Assembly: GCF_031822435.1 (NCBI RefSeq)
Contig: NZ_JAVQLW010000001.1
Span: forward strand, 1,993,501-2,057,500
Direction: 5' to 3'
DNA: 64,000 nt
From: Paracoccus sp. MBLB3053
Lineage (GTDB): Bacteria; Pseudomonadota; Alphaproteobacteria; Rhodobacterales; Rhodobacteraceae
Shown here: piece by piece, positions 9,711 through 17,516 of the stretch
Position numbering within the stretch: the first letter of the stretch is position 1
Layout: every line of letters starts with the position of its first letter
Position numbers and translations under genes: made by a program
The notes under the pieces: generated by a model
Seen by the model: the letters and a program-made list of their open reading frames with translations, nothing else
Told to the model about the DNA's origin: nothing
Database searches by the model: none

Positions 9711-10037
9711 ATGACTGGACTGGGCTCAAGCGTGACCCTCGACCGCCCCTTCGACGCGGCGGTCGAGGCGGTTACCGCGGCGCTCTCGGCCGAAGGTTTC
9801 GGGATGACCGCGCGGATCGATCTCGACCGGGCCTTCGCCGAGAAGCTGGGTCCCGACTTCCGCCGCTATGCCGTGGAGCAAAGCCCCGGCGGCTGCCTTG
9901 TCCGGATCGCCGATGCGGGCGCGATGATGGGCATTGGCAATCTGGGAGAAAGTCCCGAGATCGCCACACTTGCCACGGATGCCGCGGCCCGGCTGATCCG
10001 CGTGACAATGCCCCTGCAGGGCGCGACAAAGGGTTGA
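9711..10037 (+). CDS. DUF302-domain protein
   Basis: This short 108-residue protein has the DUF302 core: A-L-S-A-E-G-F-G followed by D-L-D-R-A-F-A-E-K-L-G and D-F-R-R-Y. DUF302 proteins are small alpha-beta proteins, some periplasmic or linked to metal or heme chemistry, without an assigned reaction. No signal peptide is visible. It starts 3 bp after the DUF3604 stop and ends 6 bp before the foldase gene, so it belongs to this operon. The second cassette has no equivalent, so it is dispensable to the core three-gene unit. Confidence 0.8.
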   Translation: MTGLGSSVTLDRPFDAAVEAVTAALSAEGFGMTARIDLDRAFAEKLGPDFRRYAVEQSPGGCLVRIADAGAMMGIGNLGESPEIATLATDAAARLIRVTMPLQGATKG

Positions 10038-10043
10038 AGGACG

Positions 10044-10895
10044 ATGCTGAAGACCAGGTTCCGGGCGATCCTTGCCTCGCCGCTCCTGCATTTCTTCGTT
10101 CTTGGGGGGCTTGTCTTCGGCTATTACAGCCTCAAGAACCCGGCCTCGGAACAGCCCCCGACCGATGACGTGCTGCGGCTCTCCGAAACCGACGCCCAGC
10201 GGCTGGTGGTCGACTTCTTCACCACCTGGCATCGCGCCCCGACCCGCGAGGAATTGCGCGGCCAGATCCGCGACTGGGCCATCGAGGAAGCCTCGGTGCG
10301 CGAGGCCCTGGCCCTTGGCCTTGACCAGGGCGACGCGATGATCCGCAACCGGCTGCGCAACAAGGTCGAGTTCCTGGCCGAGGCTCCGGCCGCCGCGCTG
10401 ACCCCCGACGAGGCCACCCTTGCGGCCTATTACCGGGCCAATGCCGCGCGTTTCAGCCATGACGGAGAGCTGAGCTTTGCGCAGGTCCTGCTGCCCGCGA
10501 ATGCCGGGCCGGACGAGGTCGAGGCGGTAAAGGCAGAGCTCGAACAGGGGGCCGACCCGGGCGCGCTCAGCAATTCCAGCATGCTGCCGCCCCAGGTCGA
10601 GGGCATGGCCGCGCCCGCGGTCGAGCGCCTCTTCGGCAAGGGCTTCGGCAAGGAGGTCGCGGGCCTGCCGCTGGACCGCTGGTCCGGTCCGCTGCAAAGC
10701 GGCTATGGCGCGCATCTCGTGCGGCTCGAAAAGCGCCTGGAAGGAGTGCTGCCCCCGCTATCCCAGGTGCGTGAACGCGTGCTCGGGGAATGGCGCGCCG
10801 ACGAAGCCCGCAAGCTGCGCGAGGACTATACCGCCAACCTCCTGCAGCGCTATCGGCTGGAACTGCCGGAAATCCCCGACGAGGTTAGGCAATGA
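10044..10895 (+). CDS. Membrane-anchored parvulin-like peptidyl-prolyl isomerase, copy 1
   Basis: The 283-residue protein has an N-terminal membrane anchor (L-L-H-F-F-V-L-G-G-L-V-F-G, about 14-27) followed by a periplasmic part. The second half resembles PpiC-type parvulin domains (L-S-F-A-Q-V-L-L, G-F-G-K-E-V-A-G-L-P, W-S-G-P-L-Q-S-G-Y-G-A-H-L-V-R-L). The first half resembles the chaperone lobe of SurA/PrsA-like foldases. The domain is shorter and more diverged than in PpiC, so isomerase activity is not certain. ATG follows GAAGGA. It sits between DUF302 and HupE genes, overlapping the latter by 4 bp. An attractive inference is a foldase dedicated to the secreted DUF3604 protein. Confidence 0.85.
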   Translation: MLKTRFRAILASPLLHFFVLGGLVFGYYSLKNPASEQPPTDDVLRLSETDAQRLVVDFFTTWHRAPTREELRGQIRDWAIEEASVREALALGLDQGDAMIRNRLRNKVEFLAEAPAAALTPDEATLAAYYRANAARFSHDGELSFAQVLLPANAGPDEVEAVKAELEQGADPGALSNSSMLPPQVEGMAAPAVERLFGKGFGKEVAGLPLDRWSGPLQSGYGAHLVRLEKRLEGVLPPLSQVRERVLGEWRADEARKLREDYTANLLQRYRLELPEIPDEVRQ

Positions 10896-11890
10896 CCCTT
10901 CGCACGGCCATGCTTGCCCTTTTGCTGGCGGTCCTGCATCCGATCTTGGCGCTCGCCCATGCATTGGACCCCGGCTACCTGGAATTATCCGCCATGGGCA
11001 AGGACCGCTGGCGCGTGACGTGGCGGATGCCCGATGTGAGCGGCCGCCCCATGGGCATCACGCCCGCGCTGCCCGCGAATTGCGGCGCCGAACCGCCCCC
11101 GGCGCCGCATTTCGACGGGCGCGGCTGGAGCACGGCCTATGTCGCGACCTGTCCCGGCGGGCTGGCCGGTGGGCAGATCCGCATCGAAGGGCTGGAAAAT
11201 ACCCGCACCGATACCCTCGTCCGCTACGAGATGACGCCGGGCAAGGCGGTGACGCAGCGCCTGACCGCCGACGCCCCGGGCTTCACCGTCCCCGCCGACC
11301 CCGGCGCCTTCGAGGTCTTCACCAGCTATGTCTCGCTCGGCGTGACGCATATCCTAGAGGGGATCGACCACCTGCTGTTCGTGCTGGCGCTGCTGCTGCT
11401 CGTGCGGGACCCCCGCCGCCTTCTCTGGGCGGTGACGGCCTTTACCCTCGCGCACAGCATCACGCTGGCCGCCGCGTCCATGGGCTGGCTGACGCTGCCC
11501 TCGGCCCCGGTCGAGGTGGTGATCGCGCTGTCGATCGTCTTCCTGGCCTATGAGCTTGCCAAGCCGCCAGCGCGCCGCGACCAGATCGCCGTGCGTTTTC
11601 CCGCGCTGGTATCGTTCGGCTTCGGCCTGGTCCATGGACTTGGCTTCGCCGGTGCCCTGCGCGAGATCGGCCTGCCGCAAGGCGACATCCCGATGGCGCT
11701 GCTGTCCTTCAATATCGGTGTCGAGACCGGTCAGCTCATCTTCATCGGGGCCGTCCTCACGCTTGGCTGGATCGCCCGGCGCCTGTTGCCCGCTGTCCTG
11801 ACCGCCAGCCCCTGGACAAATCGTGCGGCCAGCTACGCGATCGGCAGCACGGCCGCATTCTGGGTCATCGAGCGCCTTCAGACTTTCTGA
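10892..11890 (+). CDS. HupE/UreJ-type membrane protein, copy 1
   Basis: The 332-residue product begins with a signal peptide (cleavage near A-L-A-H, about 20-23), has a periplasmic domain to about residue 145, and then six or so membrane segments of the HupE/UreJ_2 family. The family-typical block L-G-V-T-H-I-L-E-G-I-D-H-L-L-F (about 150-164) and the later F-G-L-V-H-G-L-G-F-A-G-A-L are present, with histidines that could bind a metal. Classical HupE/UreJ proteins carry nickel or cobalt. This long form with an extracytoplasmic domain has no proven cargo. It overlaps the foldase gene by ATGA and is the last gene of cassette 1. Confidence 0.87.
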   Translation: MTLRTAMLALLLAVLHPILALAHALDPGYLELSAMGKDRWRVTWRMPDVSGRPMGITPALPANCGAEPPPAPHFDGRGWSTAYVATCPGGLAGGQIRIEGLENTRTDTLVRYEMTPGKAVTQRLTADAPGFTVPADPGAFEVFTSYVSLGVTHILEGIDHLLFVLALLLLVRDPRRLLWAVTAFTLAHSITLAAASMGWLTLPSAPVEVVIALSIVFLAYELAKPPARRDQIAVRFPALVSFGFGLVHGLGFAGALREIGLPQGDIPMALLSFNIGVETGQLIFIGAVLTLGWIARRLLPAVLTASPWTNRAASYAIGSTAAFWVIERLQTF

Positions 11891-11953
11891 GGCCGCAGCT
11901 CAACCGGGCAGTTCCGGCCACCGGCAAGGTTCACGACCAGCCGTCATTCACTC

Positions 11954-12682
11954 TCACCGATCCAGCGCCACGTTCCGCTCATGCAACATCGCGGTATCGA
12001 CGATTTCGATGCCGCGATATCCAAGCCGGATGGCCCCGGAATGGGCCAGATGCCGAAGCGCGTCGCCTGCGGCATTCCGTGACAGGTTGGCGATCTCGGC
12101 GAATTCCGTCTGGGAGATCGGCAGCACCGGCGGATCGAGTGCTGCGCCGGCGGCGAAATGCAGCCCCTCGCCAAGAAGGATGCGAAGCGTCAATGCTGCG
12201 CGCTGGATCGGCTGCTGCGTCCTGTTCGCGGCGATCACCGCGAAGGCGTGGTCGATCACCCCGACCGAGATATGGGCGATGTTGCGCCAGGCCTCGAACC
12301 CGGCGCGATCCAGCCGGCCTGCGGCCTCGGCGGGCAGATAGGCGATCCGGCAGGGCGTGCGGGCAATATGAGCGCCCCGCTTCGGGCTTTGGGTCAGCAG
12401 CGCGCTGTCCCCGAACCACCAGCCGGTCGTCGCCACATGAACCAGCGTCGGATCCAGCGCGCCGGGCGAGATCAGCACGTCGAGCCACCCCTCGATCAGC
12501 CCGTAAAGGCCGCCAGATTCGTCGCCGAGATGCATCGCGCTGTCGCCCCGCTCCATCCCCAGCAGCATGCAATTGTCCAGAACAGCATCCGCGAAGGGCA
12601 GGGGGCGGCCATGCAACCAGCCGCGCCCGCGAAGGGTGCGCCGGTCCGATTGCGTAAGGGCAATATTCTTCGAATTTCCCAT
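11954..12682 (-). CDS. Crp/Fnr-family transcriptional regulator
   Basis: The 242-residue protein has an N-terminal cyclic-nucleotide-like beta-barrel (G-L-Y-G-L-I-E-G-W-L-D-V, about 59-70; G-W-W-F-G-D-S-A-L, about 87-95) and a C-terminal winged helix (P-I-S-Q-T-E-F-A-E-I-A-N-L-S-R-N-A-A-G, about 188-206). The cysteines of an Fnr iron-sulfur cluster are absent, and the cAMP-binding R-x-S motif is not seen, so the effector is unknown. It lies between the two DUF3604 cassettes, divergent from the second one with 116 bp between start codons. It is the obvious candidate regulator of one or both cassettes. Confidence 0.88.
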   Translation of the reverse strand: MGNSKNIALTQSDRRTLRGRGWLHGRPLPFADAVLDNCMLLGMERGDSAMHLGDESGGLYGLIEGWLDVLISPGALDPTLVHVATTGWWFGDSALLTQSPKRGAHIARTPCRIAYLPAEAAGRLDRAGFEAWRNIAHISVGVIDHAFAVIAANRTQQPIQRAALTLRILLGEGLHFAAGAALDPPVLPISQTEFAEIANLSRNAAGDALRHLAHSGAIRLGYRGIEIVDTAMLHERNVALDR

Positions 12683-12733
12683 AGATGGGCAATTCTAGCA
12701 GACGGCCGGGTCTAATCTAGGCCTCTCGTCATG

Positions 12734-12761
12734 AGCGACAGCATGCTAAGCTGTTATCGCT
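12734..12761. promoter_or_regulatory. Interrupted palindrome between the Crp/Fnr gene and DUF3604 copy 2
   Basis: AGCGACAGC (12734-12742) is mirrored by GCTG and, after a TTA bulge, TCGCT (12750-12761). It sits in the 116-bp divergent intergenic region, 38 bp before the start at 12799. A binding site for the neighbouring Crp/Fnr-type protein is possible. The sequence does not match the standard CRP or FNR consensus. Confidence 0.3.
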
Positions 12762-12798
12762 GGACTTTTCGATTCCCACCGGAGCGAGGAGAAATGCC

Positions 12799-14619
12799 AT
12801 GATCCGACCAGGTTGCGCGCATATCCTTGGAATTGGTCTGCTTGCCGCCATGCCGGCCCCTGCGGCGATGGCCCAGACCGCCGAAAGCGACGTCCCGAAG
12901 AACCCCCTCAAGGAGGCCTATTTCGGCGAGCAGCATGTCCATACCGGCGTGTCGATGGACGCCTTCATCGCCGGCAACCGTCTGACGCCCGACGACGCCT
13001 ATCGCTTCGCCCAGGGCGAAGAGATCATGGTCAATGGCAGCATGCACAAGATCAAGCGGCCGCTCGATTTCGTCGCCGTTACCGATCATTCCGAATTCAT
13101 GGGCGAGGCCTATAGCCTGATGAACGAGGGCGCGCCGGGCTATGACGACGAGGTCGCTGTCGCGTTTCGCGAGGCGCCCGACCTTAAGACCGCGCTTGGG
13201 CTCTATGCCGAGTATGTTCTGACCCCCTTGGCTGGCGGCGGTGATCCTCATCCGGAATTCTTCCAGGGTGAAGAAGCGATCAAGTCGACCTGGAAGAAGA
13301 ATTTCGAGGCCACTGAAAAGCACTACAAGCCGGGCAAGTTCACGACGATTCATGCCTATGAATGGACCTCGGCGCCGGGTGGGTCGAACCAGCATCGCAA
13401 TGTCTTCTTCCGCGACACCAATGTGCCCGACATGCCGTTTTCCTCGAACGAGGGGGCGGATCCGGAGATGCTCTGGGCCTGGATGCAGGCGCAGCGCGAC
13501 GACGGCAAGAAGGTTTTCGCAATCCCGCATAACTCGAATGAATCCAAGGGGCTGCTTTTCGCCGAGGCCAGCCTGACCGGCGTGCCGATCGGCAAGGATT
13601 ATGCCGAGACGCGCGCCAGCATGGAGCCGTTGATCGAGATGATGCAGATCAAGGGCAATTCCGAGGTGGTGCCGAATTTCTGGCCCAGGGACGAATTCGC
13701 GGATTTCGAGAACGCGACCACGATCCAGCAGTTCAACGGTCGCGGCTTCGTCAAGGAGAATTTCGTCCGCTACGGGCTTGGGCGCGGCGTCAAGTACCAT
13801 GCCGACCTGGGTGTGAACCCGTTCAAATACGGCTTCGTCGGCGGCACGGACAGCCATAACGGCACGCCCAGCAATGTCGAGGAGGACAATTATAGCGTGG
13901 GCAGCCACGGCTTGGCCGACCGGACCGCCGAGGTGCGCGCGACCAGCAATCTCGAGGGCGAGATGCTTGTCGCGGACATGAACCCGGGGGCGCTGACCGC
14001 GGTCTGGGCGGAATCGAACACCCGTGGCGCGATCTGGGATTCCATGATGGCCAAGGAGACCTTCGCCACCTCGGGGCCGCGGATGAAGGTGCGGGTCTTT
14101 GCCGGCCAAGGCTTTGCCGACAAGTATGACAGCTATGAGGCCATGGTCACCGACGGCTATGCCAAGGGCGTGCCGATGGGCGGGGATTACACAGGAAGTG
14201 AAGCACCGCAATTCCTGGTCTGGGCGATGAAGGACCCGATCGGTCCCAATCTGGACCGCATCCAGATCATCAAGGGCTGGTACGCGGATGGCGAGATGAA
14301 GGACCGCGTTTATGACGTGGTTGCCTCGGGCGACCGGCTGCAGGCGGATGGCAAGGTGACGCCGATCGATGCGCCGATCAACCTGGAAACTGGCGCGTTC
14401 AATGCCGAGAAGGGCGATCCCGAGCTGATGGCCGTCTGGACCGATCCCGAATGGGATGCCGCGCAGGAGGCATTCTACTATGTCCGAGTGCTTCAGCTGC
14501 CGACCGCGCGCTGGACGCTTTACGACGAGTTGCGTGCGGGTGTGAAATATCCCGACAACGTCAAGCGCGAGATCGTCGAGCGGGCCTGGGCCTCGCCGAT
14601 CTGGCATGAAGTGAACTGA
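12799..14619 (+). CDS. Secreted DUF3604 (PHP-like) protein, copy 2
   Basis: The 606-residue product carries a signal peptide (cleavage near A-M-A-Q, residues 23-26) and the same domain as the gene at 7788. Equivalent motifs are F-G-E-Q-H-V-H-T-G (His46, His48), V-T-D-H-S-E (Asp96, His97), I-P-H-N-S-N and G-G-T-D-S-H-N-G. The two paralogues differ clearly along their length, so this is an old duplication or separate acquisition rather than a recent repeat. ATG follows GCGAGGAG. An ATG 6 bp upstream is in another frame and hits a stop at once. It is first in the second cassette and divergent from the Crp/Fnr regulator. Confidence 0.9.
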   Translation: MIRPGCAHILGIGLLAAMPAPAAMAQTAESDVPKNPLKEAYFGEQHVHTGVSMDAFIAGNRLTPDDAYRFAQGEEIMVNGSMHKIKRPLDFVAVTDHSEFMGEAYSLMNEGAPGYDDEVAVAFREAPDLKTALGLYAEYVLTPLAGGGDPHPEFFQGEEAIKSTWKKNFEATEKHYKPGKFTTIHAYEWTSAPGGSNQHRNVFFRDTNVPDMPFSSNEGADPEMLWAWMQAQRDDGKKVFAIPHNSNESKGLLFAEASLTGVPIGKDYAETRASMEPLIEMMQIKGNSEVVPNFWPRDEFADFENATTIQQFNGRGFVKENFVRYGLGRGVKYHADLGVNPFKYGFVGGTDSHNGTPSNVEEDNYSVGSHGLADRTAEVRATSNLEGEMLVADMNPGALTAVWAESNTRGAIWDSMMAKETFATSGPRMKVRVFAGQGFADKYDSYEAMVTDGYAKGVPMGGDYTGSEAPQFLVWAMKDPIGPNLDRIQIIKGWYADGEMKDRVYDVVASGDRLQADGKVTPIDAPINLETGAFNAEKGDPELMAVWTDPEWDAAQEAFYYVRVLQLPTARWTLYDELRAGVKYPDNVKREIVERAWASPIWHEVN

Positions 14620-14627
14620 GACCCGAC

Positions 14628-15497
14628 ATGCTGCGACAGATTGCGCGCGAGCCGCTTTTCCATTTCCTTGTTCTGGGCGGGCTCATCTTCGTGGCCTGGT
14701 CCTGGCTGGCGCCGCCCGAGCCGGCCGGGTCCGGGGATGAGGTGATCGTGATCGACCAGTCCCGGCTCGACCATCTTCAGACGATGTGGAAGGCGCAATG
14801 GAAGCGCGATCCCGCCCCCGAGGACGTTGCCGCGATCATCGACCGGCATCTGCAGCAAGAGGTCTTCTATCGCGAGGCGCTGCAGATGGGGCTGGATCGC
14901 GACGACGAGATCATCCGAACCCGTCTGGCCCAGAAGATGGAGGCGGTGGCGAGCGACCTGAGCAGCCTGATGCAGCCCGCGACCGAAGAGAAGCTGCGGG
15001 CCTTCCATGCGGCGCGGCCCGATCTCTTCACCCTGCCGCAGGCCTTCGCCTTCCGGCAGGTGCTGTATCTTCCCTCCGAGGCGGGCGATGCCCGTATCAA
15101 GACCACGCTTGCCACGCTGCGTTCGGGGGGTGCGGTGCCCGCCGATCGGCGCAGCAAGCTATCGCTGCCGCTCGACTGGCCGCTGACCTCGGGCCAGGAT
15201 CTGAACAATGCCTTTGGCGGAGGCTTTGCGAAGGCCTTGGCGAAGCTACCCGTCGGCAGTTGGTCCGGTCCGGTCCGTTCTGGGCTGGGGCTTCACCTGG
15301 TGCAGGTCACCGAAATTCAGCCCGAGCGGCTCGCACCCTTCGACGAGATCCGCGATGAGGTCGCCCGGCAATACGAATATTACACCGTGCTCGACGCGCA
15401 GCAGCGCGTCTTCAAGGAACTGCTTGGCAAGTACAGGGTCCGCTTCGACGCGCAGGGCGTCCCCGACGCGGTGATCCAGGAATATGCACGGCCATGA
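14628..15497 (+). CDS. Membrane-anchored parvulin-like peptidyl-prolyl isomerase, copy 2
   Basis: The 289-residue protein is the counterpart of the one at 10044. It has an N-terminal anchor (P-L-F-H-F-L-V-L-G-G-L-I-F-V-A), a helical chaperone-like part with E-V-F-Y-R-E-A-L-Q-M-G-L-D-R-D-D (about 78-93), and a C-terminal parvulin-like region with F-R-Q-V-L-Y-L and W-S-G-P-V-R-S-G-L-G-L-H-L-V-Q-V. It begins 8 bp after the DUF3604 stop and overlaps the next gene by 4 bp. As in copy 1, the isomerase domain is short. A chaperone role for the upstream exported protein is inferred from the conserved order. Confidence 0.85.
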   Translation: MLRQIAREPLFHFLVLGGLIFVAWSWLAPPEPAGSGDEVIVIDQSRLDHLQTMWKAQWKRDPAPEDVAAIIDRHLQQEVFYREALQMGLDRDDEIIRTRLAQKMEAVASDLSSLMQPATEEKLRAFHAARPDLFTLPQAFAFRQVLYLPSEAGDARIKTTLATLRSGGAVPADRRSKLSLPLDWPLTSGQDLNNAFGGGFAKALAKLPVGSWSGPVRSGLGLHLVQVTEIQPERLAPFDEIRDEVARQYEYYTVLDAQQRVFKELLGKYRVRFDAQGVPDAVIQEYARP

Positions 15498-16486
15498 CCC
15501 TGCGCTTCCTCCTTGCCCTGTTCCTGAGCCTCGCCGCCCTGGCGCCGCGCGCGCAGGCGCATGAGATCCGCCCGGCCTATCTTCAGATCGACGAGCAGAC
15601 CCCGCACCACTACAAGCTGCTGTGGAAGGTGCCCACGCGCGACGGCATGGTGCAGGATATCCGGCCCGCATTCGAGCCCGGCTTCACCCTGACCCCGCTT
15701 CCGGGCGAGAGCGTCGTGAACGGCTTCGTGCTTTTCCGCTACACCCTGACCGGCGAGAGGGCCCTGCCGGGGACGGTGGTCAAGATCGACAATCTGGAAC
15801 GCACCGCGATCGACGCGCTGGTCGAGATCAGGCTTCTCGACGGGACACGGCACAGCTTTCTGCTGAAGCCCCGGGACAGCGCGCGCCTGGTGCCCAAGGC
15901 ACCCTCAGCCTGGGAGGTGGTCACGACTTATACCCGGCTCGGGGTCGAGCATATCCTGGCGGGCGTAGATCACCTGGCTTTCGTCGCGGCGCTGATCCTG
16001 GTCGTGCGCGGTTGGCCGATGCTGTTGAAGACGGTGACCGCCTTCACCGTGGCCCATTCGATCACGCTGGCGCTGGCGACGTTTGGCTATGTCTCGCTGC
16101 CGTCGCCCCCGGTCGAGGCGCTGATCGCGCTGAGCATCGTGCTGATCGCGGTCGAGGCCGTCCACCTGCGCCGCGGCCGCGAAAGCCTTGCCACGCGCTG
16201 GCCCTGGATCGTCGCCTTCGCCTTCGGCCTGCTGCACGGGCTGGGCTTCGCGGGTGCTTTGCGCGAAATCGGCCTGCCGCAGGGCGACATCCCGCTGGCG
16301 CTGCTGTTCTTCAACATCGGCGTCGAGTTGGGCCAGCTTTGCTTCATTGCGCTGCTGTCGGGACTTGTCGCACTGGCACGGCGGCTGGTGTCGCTGCCCC
16401 GGATCGCACCCGTCGCTGCCGCCTATGCCATCGGCGCGGTGGCCATGTTCTGGGTCATCCAGCGCCTCGACGGAATGTTCCTGTAA
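15494..16486 (+). CDS. HupE/UreJ-type membrane protein, copy 2
   Basis: The 330-residue product has a signal peptide (cleavage near A-Q-A-H, about 20-23), a periplasmic domain and a C-terminal multi-helix HupE/UreJ_2 domain. The domain carries L-G-V-E-H-I-L-A-G-V-D-H-L-A-F and F-G-L-L-H-G-L-G-F-A-G-A-L-R-E-I-G-L-P-Q. That last block is almost identical in copy 1, while the periplasmic domains differ, suggesting the membrane part is under stronger constraint. ATGA overlap with the foldase gene indicates coupling. It ends the second cassette; no terminator is evident. Confidence 0.87.
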   Translation: MTLRFLLALFLSLAALAPRAQAHEIRPAYLQIDEQTPHHYKLLWKVPTRDGMVQDIRPAFEPGFTLTPLPGESVVNGFVLFRYTLTGERALPGTVVKIDNLERTAIDALVEIRLLDGTRHSFLLKPRDSARLVPKAPSAWEVVTTYTRLGVEHILAGVDHLAFVAALILVVRGWPMLLKTVTAFTVAHSITLALATFGYVSLPSPPVEALIALSIVLIAVEAVHLRRGRESLATRWPWIVAFAFGLLHGLGFAGALREIGLPQGDIPLALLFFNIGVELGQLCFIALLSGLVALARRLVSLPRIAPVAAAYAIGAVAMFWVIQRLDGMFL

Positions 16487-17516
16487 GCTGAGATCACGTA
16501 GGCCGTCGAGGAGGGACCTGCAGCACTGCTCGCGCTTCGCTTTGTCTGCTTCGGCAAGCCTCGTGCTGCCATTCGAAGCGCGTTGCTTGTGTGGCCGCTT
16601 CCCTAGGTTTTTGCTGGCACAATGCAGCGCCGACCCAATCCTGCTTTCCGCCCGATTTGTGTTGTGAGTGGTCCTGTCGCGCTGCGCCTTGCCTGACGAC
16701 CGCTTCCGAGATTTTGCCGTGGCTGCCATGCCACATCGCGGCAGACTGCACTCCGCCCGTCACGGGCCGCTGGGCCGGGTGATCGCTGCGCCGCGCACGA
16801 GTGTCCGCTTTCCCAAGTTTCTGCAGCTGCAACGCCGCACCTCCATCAGGCCGCTCGCCGCCCTCTCGCGGGGGATCCGCCTGGGCTCTCGCTGCGGCAC
16901 CTCCGAACGGCTGCTCCGACAAGTTGCTGCAGCTGCAACGCCGCACCGCCATCAGGCTGCTCTCCGCCCGCGAGACCTGTCCAAGATCCAGACGGCGCTC
17001 TGATGCCGTTGGCTCAGTGGCGCTCAACGTGGGGACGCGGCCTACCGCGAATGTTGACGCCGTGATCGTGTCGCGCTGTTCATTTCGTGAGCAAGTTTCG
17101 GGCCCACCTTCGCAATGCGGGCAACGGCGCCGTTGGATGGTCGGCGATGCTTTGTCACGCGCAAATAAGATAGAGGAAAGCGCATGGGTGCGGTGGCAAA
17201 TTCTCGATGTCAGGGGCAGGAAAGCTGATGCCCCCAGCGTCGAAACTGCTTTCCCTCCAATGATTTTCTAAATGAAAAACAGGTCTTTAATGGCACTTCA
17301 CCGAAACGGGCTCAGTCAACTGCTCGAGAGAGAACGGCGGTCGGAGAATGAAAATCAGGCTCGACTTGACGGGGTGGGTGAAACGACCATCACACACAAC
17401 CCTCGAAAACAACGAGAAAATCCTACTGTGACGGTGTGGGTAGATTTGTTTTGCCAAGCCAAGTGGCGGAGCGGTTGGGCCTGGGGTCGAACATTCTCCG
17501 TCCGTCAGTAGGCCGC
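16487..17516. other. Gene-poor region between cassette 2 and mcrC
   Basis: About 1 kb holds no supported gene. The left half is occupied by the degenerate tandem repeats. The right half (about 17000-17516) shows lower GC and several short frames without recognisable motifs or ribosome sites. It probably marks the edge of an acquired region that begins with mcrC. Confidence 0.6.
16580..16995. repeat. Four degenerate ~100-106-bp tandem repeats
   Basis: Units start near 16580, 16680, 16784 and 16890, each opening with a CGCTGCG-like word and carrying, about 85 bp later, a CTGC-TCCGCCC-like word. The last two units are closest: a stretch of about 48 bp around CTGCAGCTGCAACGCCGCAC differs by only a few bases. 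The first two are more eroded. No gene is convincingly encoded, and the reading frames across the block change between units. This may be an eroded mobile repeat or a non-coding repeat family. Confidence 0.6.

Noticed and set aside
16494..17027. Minus-strand frame of 177 codons across the degenerate repeats
   Set aside because: The repeat units differ in length by non-multiples of three, so the frame shifts relative to the repeat. The predicted protein shows no consistent repeat or known domain.
17464..17490. TGGCGGAGCGGTTGGG followed by GGGGTCGAAC, resembling a tRNA 3' end, as a possible older attachment site
   Set aside because: It matches the tRNA-Ser end at only 13 of 16 bases, and the TCGAAC motif is at the wrong distance. 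Chance similarity is likely without comparative data.
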